Shown one piece after another: positions 52,216-61,769 of a stretch of 64,000 bases of DNA. Positions within the stretch are counted from its first letter, which is position 1; each line of letters starts with the position of its first letter. The stretch lies in assembly GCA_951394045.1 (NCBI GenBank), contig OX595993.1:124001-188000 (forward strand). Reading direction: 5' to 3'. The notes beneath the pieces are model-generated. The model saw only the letters and a list, made by a program, of their open reading frames with translations, was not told the DNA's origin and ran no database searches. Both the position numbers and the translations under genes were made by a program. The DNA is from Nitzschia sp. DOCU1. Lineage: Eukaryota; Bacillariophyta; Bacillariophyceae; Bacillariales; Bacillariaceae.

Positions 52216-55200
52216 TCACTGATATACAATCTCCACAACACAGCCCCTTTGTTCGTCAGCTGTAAGGGCTCTGTTGGGCAGGTGCGAAACCATTTGCCAA
52301 TGCTGAAATCCCACCAGACAATCAGTTATCTGATTGGTGGGGACAATGGCAAGGGATGGTCCACCAGTTTCACTGTCGAAGGCCATTTCATACTGACAAC
52401 TGAGATTGGTCTCCTTTTCACTCAGCAAGTGGGAAACTGCCGTCTTGGTCTTCCAGACGAGTGCGTAGTCCACGCTAGAATGTTCAAAGAGTAACATCAA
52501 CTTGGCTGGTGTCCAGTCACGTTCGTCTGCCGGGTCCCAGTTTATCCCCGCCCAGTCATGAAAGGAACCGTGGCGATCAAAGTTATGAAATGCCCTCAGG
52601 TAGGTATGTGCCGAGTGGTCTTGATTCTTATAAAGCTTGATCTCCTTGTATATCTGAATGATGGATTCATTGAAGGCAGTCAACAGGGCCTGGGCGACAA
52701 ATGGTGTGAGCAAAGACGCTGCGTTGTGTGGTAGACTGGGCTTTCCTGGTGTATTCATGTGCGTAATTCCTGTTCCAAGACTGTGCGTGAGATGAGGCAT
52801 CCGTCTTGTGTACACCCAATTGCTTTGAACCATCCCGTTAGGTGTTGGCATGGCAAGAGTGTTCAAGTCCATGTCGGTAATCATTGATTTTGCTTTTCGG
52901 AGAAGGAGTGAGTGTGATACACGATCGGCGGTCTGCGATACAAACGTCACTTCTCCCAGCTTCTGTGCTGTGGTTGAGATTAGCTTTGCCCATATCTTTA
53001 ACCCCCTCTCTCCCTTTCCTGCATCCCAGTTCATGGGATCCCCAAAGTCGACAATATCCTCAATCAAGTGAAAGTGGGAATGCACCTTTCCAGTGTCCAT
53101 GTCGTCAGAGTCATCCCCACGATAGATGGAGTCAATAAAGACAGTGAGAATCCCATTCAGCTTTCTTCGTAGGAGGCCAACGTCAGTTTTCTGTTCCTCG
53201 TTCAATTCATGATAACGATGGATTAGTGCATTGAACTCAAGTAACTTCTGGCAACAATCCCGCAATCCGCTGACATTGGTGAGAACCGCACACGTGGACC
53301 CTCTTCCATCAACTTTTGGTTTTCTCACGTGATGCTTTTGGATCTTAGATAGGACTCTGCCCTTCCAAGTGCCCACCTTTTTGGCATCTAAGCGGCATTG
53401 TTGGTAGGATTCTGGGACCAAAAATCCTTGCGGCTTCTTCCTAAAGTTTTTGTGGATGCAGTCAGTTGTGGAACTAAACTTGTCAACAGAAGTCAATTCA
53501 GGAGAATTGACTACTATGCCAGTTTCGGCAAGAACAGTGGCCAAGAGAGGGTTGTCCTCTACTAAGAAGGCATTTTCTTCTTGCCAAATGTGCTGGACGA
53601 TGAGCTCTGTTTGAAGCTCATCAGGCTTTAGATCCTCAAGAACGAAGAGAAAGCCACTCTTGCGGAGAAAGGACATGACCTTGTGAACTGTTTCCTTTCT
53701 TCTTGGGATAGTTTGACGTTCTGCAGAGCGAGTATCCGAGAAGAAATAGATGCTATCCTTTCTGGGAAGTGGTTGGTCTGGGAGGGGATACTTTTCATCA
53801 ACCAAGATATTAATCTGTTCCTGTTGCTGACCAAGTCGTACTATCTCTACAAGTGACTCAATGGTTGCTGGAAGGATCCTAGAGCAGACCTGTTCCGAGT
53901 GGTTATTGTACCTACCGGCATTGGAGTGTGATGTACCGCAATGCCGGTGGATTTGCCCAGCTCCGGCGGTGGACTGGGTCCTACCACAGTGAGTGTCTTG
54001 TGACTTTTGGTCGCCCATTATGTATGCAACTGGAAGGATGAGCCGAACATGGGCCTTCTCACCAAAAATGTCCATCTCAAGGAGAGGAGGGTTGGCTTGA
54101 AGATCTTTCAAATCGGAAAGGGCTATTGACATTATGTCTTGAAAGCCTTGTTGTGCAAGTTGTGACTTGAGGCTGGCTGGTGTGTCAGAGGGGATATCGT
54201 CGGCACCATACGACGGCAGAAACATGAGATGACGCCAAGCCGTTGCTTCCTCTCTGTGGTGCATTCGAAGGATGGGAGTGGTAAACATGAGAGGTTCTAG
54301 CTTGTACCCCTTGGAGGACATGGTGGTGTGGGTCTGGTCGTTGTAAAAGATTACCGGGAAGATCCAATTGTGGTAGAGAGTTCCATCTGGGCCAACAAAA
54401 AGAGGATCTAGTTGTCGAACAGCAGTGTCCTTGTACCATTGACTATTGAGAACCTCCCCAGAGTCTCGTGAGTTCCCACTGGACACAAAAGGAAGGAATC
54501 GCTCTGCTAAAGTTTCGTTTACACAGCACCCCTCTGTGGTATCAAAGTAGTTGGATTGAAGCAAGTCTTGAATCTGCTCAACCAAAGAGAACTTGGGTAT
54601 GTGGAAGTTTTGGTGGTGTACAATGGTAGCCTTCGGACTGGGAATAGACTTCTCGAGCCAATCAAGAAAGTTTTCACGAGTGGGAGCATTGCAGATGTCA
54701 AATCCTAGCTGAGTATGCTTCTTGAGACAGGACATTAGTTTATCGAAGAATGAAATGGCGGTACCAGCTTGGTTGCAAAGTTCTATCAGTTCAATCATAG
54801 CGGAATCCATGACCGTTAGTTTCTTTGGATTTTGTCGCCGTTGAATGAACATGACATTGTCGGTTGCAACGGTTTCCTGCTCTACTTGATTATCAGGCAT
54901 GACCGGGAGGTTAGGAACTGCTCTAGCTGCTTGCTGGTTTGCTGGTGGGGGTGGCGGTGGTGCCGAGGGGAAACCAGGGAAGTCTACTTGATCTTCTTCA
55001 AAGTGGGGATCGTGCAGATGGAACATTTCAGGATCAGTGATTGCATCGTCACCAGGGATATCCATTTGCTCAAGTTGGAGTCACTGGTCGGTTATTAGAT
55101 AACCCAAAGTAGTGGAAACCAGTGTCGTGTTGAAGTCGGGATGACCAAGAATTACAACTTGGCCAGGCACTGTGGTGTGTTCAACAGGAATGTCTGGAAG

Positions 55201-55344
55201 ACATGGGTCCAGGGAATCATTGTCCAACTCCTCCAAGGGACCAATGGTGCTGGTACTTGCTTGGGAGCGCAGGGAAAGTGCTATGGCAGCCTGCTTCTGG
55301 AAGTGAGAAAAGGAAGAATACGATGCAAAGGAACATTTACCCAT
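52216..55344 (-). pseudogene. T1 gene B: transposase-like protein, about 1042 codons with one stop
   Basis: ATG at 55344 (MGKCSFASYSSFSHFQ); TGA at 55081-55083 replaces a CGA codon preserved in copy D; the frame is then open for 949 codons to 52216. Order: Pro-rich N-terminus (APPPPPPANQ), a region with TPILRMHHREEATAWRHLMF, a Cys/His block GDQKSQDTHCGRT...HRHCGTSH (about 53950-54020), and a His/Asp motif KVHSHFHLIEDIVDFGDPMN (about 53020-53090) followed by TFVSQTADRVS. This layout resembles CACTA/Plavaka-type transposases, whose core contains a GD..S.D..CG..C..C block, so it probably catalyses excision and integration. It is convergent with gene A, 159 bp apart. Confidence 0.6.
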
Positions 55345-55770
55345 GGTGGCAATGCAGAGGGAAAAGTTGCGTTATGGGAGAAATTGGTACGTGGATTATG
55401 ACAGCCGGCAAGCAAATGTTATCTAGCTTTGTTTGTATGGTTTCTGTTGATGGCTAATGGTTTCTGTGGTGTCTCAATTTTTGTTTTGAATGGAAATCTT
55501 TTGGTGGGAATTGGCATCTTTTGGTGGAACTTCAGGGGAATTTACAATGCGAGGAGGTGGTTTGAAATGCCTAGTTACGTCCTTGGAGATGCCGGCTTTC
55601 CAAGTGCGACGGCCAGGCAAGGTATTTAGAGAGTAACAAGCTGTTCAAATAAATTTATATGGGTGGAGTTGGAAGTGTTCAAAAGCTTTGGGTGAGGCTG
55701 GCGTGCAATGAATTGCCAAAGTGGACGACAACCACCAGGTTGTTGCCCACATAAATTGTGCTGGAGGATG
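55345..55770. promoter_or_regulatory. T1 B/C divergent intergenic region
   Basis: About 430 bp between the divergent starts of B (55344) and C; likely holds both promoters. It is conserved in copy D (24582-25025), which has 67 bp more, including the presumed start of C. Confidence 0.35.
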
Positions 55771-55771
55771 G

Positions 55772-56978
55772 ATGGTAAAGGAACAGGATGGAAAGACTCT
55801 TTCTGAATGGGGACGCAATGTCTTGTTTCTGAAGGTAAAGTTCCTTTATGATCCAAAAAAGGATTTGGCAGTGAACGGCCTGATTTTCAAATGGTATGCT
55901 GCTGGTCTGAAGGAAAAACTGATAGGTTTGAAAGGGATTGCCAACGAAGAACATCAGAAAGCATACCTTGAATCTCTTTGGACTGAATATGCAGTGTCAA
56001 AGTCCGTTGTGTCGCGGGGTTGGAATAGTAAGCGTTGCACTGTTTCCTCGACTATGTGCAACAGGTTTACAGGTAAGTAATGCAAGGGGCCATTCAAATG
56101 GACATTGAAAAACAACTAACCACCTCTTGAAGAGTTGTATTGCTACTGTAGTAAAGGTTCCCAGCCTTGAGGCGTTTGAACAGAGGATGAATAATCCTAT
56201 AGTCTACTACTACTTCTACGACCGGTTCTTCCGATCCGCTGTTGGGGAACACCGATGGCGCCAAAGTCTCAAGAGTGCCAACAAGAGTGCACGGATGGGT
56301 TCTGTGCAGGCTGAAGCATTTGCCATGATTTTGCTCAAGAACAATTACTTTGCTTGGCTTATGGATATGAAGGAGAAGGTGCCAGAGGGGAGGACGGATT
56401 ATGATACAAACACCATGACCAACGCCCAGGACTACAAGGAACTGAACTTTCATCTCAATTCTGAGATTGATGTAGAAGGGGAGACCTTCAAGGATACAGA
56501 TTACTGCATTCTGGCAGACATGGAGGATTACAGGGACCGTCAAGAAGAGAGCCTAAGAGAACAGAGGGAAGTCAGGAAAAAGGCGAAGAAGAACAAGAAG
56601 TACAAGGCCATGCTAGCCCACTATGTTCAGGAGTGTGCAATGAATGCTGTTATGGCTGATCCACAGGATTTTTCCGGAGATGCGGAGAGAAAAAAGAAGA
56701 GGAGGAAGGTTCTGAAGACACTGCGGGACTACACAGCTGTAAAGGAAGATGAAAGAAGGTTCCGGGGATGGTCAGTAAGAGCAGCGGATGACATGGGTGA
56801 GCTTGTGACTAAGATTGTGAGCGAAAAGGAGAGGTATTCAAGATTCAACGCAGCCTACCGCTTCTTGCATGCCAAGCTCAATCCAGAATGCGAGAAGGAA
56901 AAGCAGACTGAGGCTCCTTTGCCTGAGGTGGACAGGAGCCTATTGTGGGGCGATGATATGTTGACTGAGGAAGTATAG
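55772..56978 (+). CDS. T1 gene C: basic coiled-coil protein
   Basis: First exon-like frame from ATG 55772 (MVKEQDGKTLSEWGRNVLFL) to a GTAAGT donor at about 56073. After a short intron (acceptor ambiguous, 56120-56165), the main frame runs to TAG 56976-56978 (EAFEQRMNNPIVYYYFYDRF; RKKAKKNKKYKAMLAHYVQE; AERKKKRRKVLKTLRDYTAV). It is very rich in Lys, Arg and Glu and mostly helical. Perhaps 370 residues; the true N-terminus seems to be the one preserved in copy D (25026). A DNA-binding accessory factor is a guess. T2 holds the identical sequence on the other strand. Confidence 0.55.
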
Positions 56979-57525
56979 TGGTTGCAGTCAAAAAATGATA
57001 ATTGGTGAGCAATTGCTTGTATGCCACAATTACTAAGGATACATGTTCCATTACTTTGAATAGATGATTGCTGCTGGAGTTGAGTGTGGAGAAAGTGCTA
57101 GCAAGTGTCTCCAGTGTTAGAAACAAGAATGGTGGTATCATAAAATTAGGGTATAACCAGTAGAGGGCCAGGGCTGAAGAGTTGGTATTTCCCGATAGTA
57201 TAGTATTGGGATTATTGAAAAAGCCCTGGGGGATGATTCTAATGGAGTTGTGTTTAGGGAGCGGGAATTCAGAGGACAGTAATGTTTTGGTTGCCGTAAG
57301 AGTCTTTCCTTCAAAACTTAGGAATCTTTTGAAATTTGGGCGGGAGTGGGAAATTTAAAAATAAGGCTGGGAGACTCCAGGTGGGGATGGCGTATGTGTG
57401 GGGGGGGCTGGCTGTATCCAAATACTTAAATGGGAAATTCCAAGCCTATGTAATGGATCCATAAGTTGTCCTAGCGGCCATGATTAACTCCAATGGAACC
57501 ACACAGTAATTTGGGGGTCCAGATG

Positions 57526-57884
57526 TGCCTTGGTAGACTTGAGACCTTTGACAAGCATCGACAACAACCAAACAGGAGGTCGATCTGTCTTTGCAGTAGA
57601 CTAGCTATGACGTTCCACTAGGGTTCTTTGGAAGTCGTCAGCTACTCTGGAATAAAGTATAGTGATTCCAATGTCATCAAGGTGCCAGATCTTAGGTGAC
57701 ATTGACACTAGGATCTCATCGGCATTCGACTAGCTGGAGTCAATGCGCGATGCTTGCGACATGCAACATCACGTCGCCGGTGACGTCAATAGGTAATGAG
57801 CCTTGTCCGACAATGTCCAAGACCAGCCTGGCGTCCGCGTCCGCGCGCAATGCACTCGTCATGCTACGTCATCACATATGAGGT
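57526..57884 (-). repeat. gypsy-2 LTR segment carried inside T1
   Basis: Reverse complement of 61411-61769. It includes TGACGTCA at 57781-57788. Foreign to T1, it shows that the left arm was copied from the T2 locus. Confidence 0.9.
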
Positions 57885-58427
57885 TGCAGTCAAAAAATGA
57901 TAATTGGTGAGCAATTGCTTGTATGCCACAATTACTAAGGATACATGTTCCATTACTTTGAATAGATGATTGCTGCTGGAGTTGAGTGTGGAGAAAGTGC
58001 TAGCAAGTGTCTCCAGTGTTAGAAACAAGAATGGTGGTATCATAAAATTAGGGTATAACCAGTAGAGGGCCAGGGCTGAAGAGTTGGTATTTCCCGATAG
58101 TATAGTATTGGGATTATTGAAAAAGCCCTGGGGGATGATTCTAATGGAGTTGTGTTTAGGGAGCGGGAATTCAGAGGACAGTAATGTTTTGGTTGCCGTA
58201 AGAGTCTTTCCTTCAAAACTTAGGAATCTTTTGAAATTTGGGCGGGAGTGGGAAATTTAAAAATAAGGCTGGGAGACTCCAGGTGGGGATGGCGTATGTG
58301 TGGGGGAGGCTGGCTGTATCCAAATACTTAAATGGGAAATTCCAAGCCTATGTAATGGATCCATAAGTTGTCCTAGCGGCCATGATTAACTCCAATGGAA
58401 CCACACAGTAATTTGGGGGTCCTGATG
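57882..58427 (+). repeat. direct repeat of the transposon right end
   Basis: Matches 56980-57525 closely, with at least two base differences (a G/A in the G-run near 58306 and the terminal CCTG versus CCAG). It ends in the genuine T1 terminal repeat. Confidence 0.85.
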
Positions 58428-58466
58428 TTGTTGTTGATGCAAGCGGCGCATGTCAACCCTCCAGTG

Positions 58467-60409
58467 ACTGTTGGCGGAACTCTTGTTGTACCAGCTGAAT
58501 TTGTTCAAAAGTACCCATCAATAGCCATCATGATCGCACCTCTTTTATCTATAGTGACAATTGCCCATGCAGCAGTGGCTTGCAGAGTCCCCTCACCTCA
58601 AAGAAGAGTTGGAGTCCAAATATGCCAAAAAACCAGCAGAGCTCATCCAAGTGGAATATCATCTCTCCAATTGAGAGGGTTGCAGAATGGTAGGCACGGT
58701 ATCCAGGTGGCAGGTCGCCTTCCCACAGCAACCGCTGGTACCTACTCGTTACCTCTGAGTTGGTAAGTATGGCTTTGGATTGGTCATTCTGTGTAGTGCC
58801 CCCCAGCTTGGTCTCTAATGCCAGGTGGTAGACCAGCATTTTGAGAGCAAATACAGTGGCATAGTTGTTCAGCTTGACACAGCCAGGGGGCAAGAGCTCC
58901 TCACTGCCATTGGCTGCCAGGCTGCTAAGACAGGCCTCATGTGTCTGTGAGCAAGCAGATCAGGACCTTGACAGCTAGTTCTCAAACCTCAGGTTTTTGC
59001 TGTTAAAAGAATGAAATTCCATGTGGTTCTCCCAAAAGGTAGTGTTGTAAGCATTTGGCCTGCCCTGGGGATCAGGGGAATACTCACCATGGCCAAGCTT
59101 TTTTGAGCTAGAAACTTCATATTTATGGTATTTTTATTCAAGATTGCAGGCCTTGCAATGAACAACTGGTTCATGAACCTGTTGCACTTGCCAGTAACAG
59201 GGATTGGAATGAAAAGGGTATTGAGCCCTTCCACAAAGTTGACCTTGGAGGCTGACAAACTAGGCCCAAGCTACAACCAACCACCAAATCATTAAACATG
59301 TTCTTCTTGGCATGCATATAGTTGCCAATGGCCACAATTATCTGATCCATATCATCAGCAGGGGCCATTGATGCTGCGGAATGTGCCTGTACAGTCACAG
59401 CACCTCCAAAGAGCCTTGCAGAATGCCCAATGCAGTCCAATGAAGAGTTAATGCCCAAATACGCCAAAAAATCTACAGAATTGGCACCCCTGAACATGGA
59501 TTTGACAACAGGGTTGTTGGGTACCCTTTCTTGGACGTTCAAAGCAAGAATGGCCTCAAAATTGCGTGAATTTGACAGCAGAAGCAGGAGAGACCATCTT
59601 GGTCAGCAGATTCTTCTTGGCTCTTTTGTTGGGCTTCTCTATTGGGCTCAAGGATGTGGAAATCTTGCAGCAGGTTTCGAATCATTGGTTGGATAAGTAT
59701 TTTGTTGTACCATGCTATGGTGTCTCATCTAGACCCTGTGTAGGATTGTTAATCATTGTGCAACATGTAACAACAAGTTTATTTTTCATTTCGGAAAATC
59801 AACTCCAAAAAAGGCCTGGGCATGGTCAGAAAGCATTCCACCTTGAACATCATCAAAAAGGTGTTGCACATAGCGCTTCAATGTTGCTTGGAGCAGAAGT
59901 TTTCTTCCAGTACGAAATCAAATCAAAAATGAATGGCAGGAAAGTTCTTCAATCTACCTTGGCCATGCTTTTTGGTGGCAACAACACAGAAGCTCATGGT
60001 TTTTGCACCGCTTGATTCAGCACCATGCGTGGGATCAATATTGGCCATGACTTGCCATTTGTAGCAATGACCGGCTAGAAAAGCTTGGTACAATAGATGA
60101 ATAGTTGAAAAGCAAATCATATGCTTCTCGGACCATCCCTCATTTTCAACACAATCATTTGCACAAGTATGCACCACAAGTTTGCCAATGTATGGATCAC
60201 TAACAGGGGGAACTGTTAGAATCAACATTTGGTGTTTGTGAAAGCAACTCTTCCAACTTGCCATAGAAACATTCCATGGAGAATTGGTTCAACAGCTTGG
60301 AATGTTGACCTTCTACCATAAAACGACAAGTATTGTCCACTAGCCCTTCTGTCAAGACCATCGATCATATTCTCGGTTGTCCTGGACAAAGTAGGAAGAC
60401 TGCTCCCAA
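58467..60409 (-). pseudogene. decayed minus-strand coding region, possibly MULE-like transposase
   Basis: Interrupted frames on the minus strand. 59923-60264 contains WQVMANIDPTHGAESSGAKT, where the D.THG....K pattern recalls Mutator-like transposases. 58989-59542 in two frames reads VDFLAYLGINSSLDCIGHSA and IPVTGKCNRFMNQLFIARPA, related to the scrap at 11080-11230. 58549-58893 is a further open piece. Stops and shifts throughout. The family assignment is tentative. Confidence 0.3.
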
Positions 60410-61042
60410 AAAATACTGCACCAAGTTCTGCGCTTAGCCGAAAAGACGTGGTTCACCAGATACCCATGGCCACAACAAGTCATTTATGACCACGGTACGG
60501 AGTTCATGGGAGAATTCGGGCGAATGGTCAGAGAAGACTACGGCGTGCTTGCACACCCAATCACTGCGAGAAATCCGCAGGCGAACGCAATACTCGAACG
60601 AGTACACCAAACTATCGGGAACATGATTCGTACGTTTGAACTGCAGCACTCAGACGATACAGTCAGACTTGATGGAATCCTGGCAGCTGTGATGTTCGCC
60701 ATTCGCGCGACATGCCACACTACGCTACAGGCTACGCCGATGCAACTAGTTTTCGGCAGAGATGCTATTCTCAACACCCATTTTGAAGCAAACTGGAAGC
60801 TCATCCGTAGTGCAAGATGCAGCAGAACAATGCTGCAGAAAACAAGACGCGATTACTGTATGAGTATCGCGTAGGCCAACAGATCATGATCAAGCAGGAC
60901 CAACAACGTAATTTTGGTGCTAACCCCTGCGATGGTCCGTATCCAATAGTTGCCGTGAATGACAATGGAACAGTACATATCCAGAAGGGTGCAGTTACTC
61001 AGACTTGGAACATTCGCAACATACATCCCTATCATAGTTAAA
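60410..61042 (+). pseudogene. pol: gypsy family 2 integrase C-terminal half
   Basis: Encodes RYPWPQQVIYDHGTEFMGEF with a catalytic Asp and NPQANAILERVHQ with the Glu, then TLQATPMQLVFGRDAIL. After a frameshift near 60810 come YEYRVGQQIMIK and a GPY module (CDGPYPIVAVNDNGTVHIQ; WNIRNIHPYHS), stop at 61039-61041. A polypurine tract (GGGGGCAAG) leads into the LTR at 61070. Upstream pol is missing. Probably the same family as 26167-28110, judged by the LTR start. Confidence 0.8.
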
Positions 61043-61069
61043 GCCCTGTCCCTTTGTCATGGGGGCAAG

Positions 61070-61280
61070 TGCAGTACACTGCTTTACACATCGACTCGTT
61101 CAAATGAATGTAGTCTAAACTAGTAGTCTAGTTAGTCATGCGCAGTGACGTAGCATGACGAGCGCACCGTACGCGGACGCGGACGTGGATGCAAGGCCAG
61201 TCTCGGACATCCTCGGACAAGGCCCATAACCTAACGATGACGTCAGCCAAGACGTGACGTCGTATGAAGACAACATCGCA
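61070..61280 (+). repeat. gypsy-2 partial LTR (first about 210 bp)
   Basis: TGCAGTACACTGCTTTACAC onward; includes TGACGTCA at 61238-61245 and CGCGGACGCGGACG. It switches near 61280 to the last about 55 bp of internal sequence (CATCCATCCCAATCATAATT, then GGGGGCGGG), followed by a second LTR start at 61335. Confidence 0.75.
61238..61245. promoter_or_regulatory. CRE-like TGACGTCA in the gypsy-2 LTR
   Basis: Perfect 8-bp palindrome bound by bZIP factors in many eukaryotes; also at 61507-61514 in the neighbouring LTR and 57781-57788 in the copied arm. Confidence 0.45.
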
Positions 61281-61334
61281 GGGGACATCCATCCCAATCA
61301 TAATTAAGTCCTGTCCGTCCGTCATGGGGGCGGG

Positions 61335-61769
61335 TGCAGTACACTGCTTTACACGTCGACTCCTTCGAATGATTGTAGTCCAAAATTATTAGTCTAATTA
61401 GTCATGTGTGACCTCATATGTGATGACGTAGCATGACGAGTGCATTGCGCGCGGACGCGGACGCCAGGCTGGTCTTGGACATTGTCGGACAAGGCTCATT
61501 ACCTATTGACGTCACCGGCGACGTGATGTTGCATGTCGCAAGCATCGCGCATTGACTCCAGCTAGTCGAATGCCGATGAGATCCTAGTGTCAATGTCACC
61601 TAAGATCTGGCACCTTGATGACATTGGAATCACTATACTTTATTCCAGAGTAGCTGACGACTTCCAAAGAACCCTAGTGGAACGTCATAGCTAGTCTACT
61701 GCAAAGACAGATCGACCTCCTGTTTGGTTGTTGTCGATGCTTGTCAAAGGTCTCAAGTCTACCAAGGCA
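61335..61769 (+). repeat. gypsy-2 LTR interrupted by T2
   Basis: Second TGCAGTACACTGC start; contains TGACGTCA at 61507-61514. Cut at 61770 by CATCTGGACCCCCA. Confidence 0.8.

Larger units (their letters stand above)
55324..57884 (+). repeat. left arm of a 2561-bp inverted repeat
   Basis: Each base n pairs with 119295-n in 61411-63971, without indels. Several translated stretches and an 8-G run are identical. The arm contains the start of gene B, gene C, the transposon right end (57525), and then 359 bp of gypsy-2 LTR in reverse. The transposon right-end sequence of T1 is then repeated from 57885. Confidence 0.9.
47473..58427. mobile_element. T1: large three-gene DNA transposon
   Basis: Left end CATCTGGACCCCCAGAAAAC; right end, reversed, CATCAGGACCCCCAAATTAC, so the terminal repeat is about 14 bp with one mismatch. 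Both flanks are gypsy-1 gag; aligning them with the gag at 30114 leaves TT on both sides (47471-47472 and 58428-58429), a likely 2-bp target duplication. It encodes A (+), B (-, convergent with A) and C (+). It is about 10.95 kb, of which about 0.9 kb is an extra right-end segment. The short TSD and the gene B motifs recall CACTA/Plavaka-like elements, but that assignment is inference. Confidence 0.75.

Noticed and set aside
55141..55457. Plus-strand frames with Trp-rich sequence (also 24359-24673)
   Set aside because: They are antisense to the N-terminal part of gene B, which is conserved as protein between copies D and T1.
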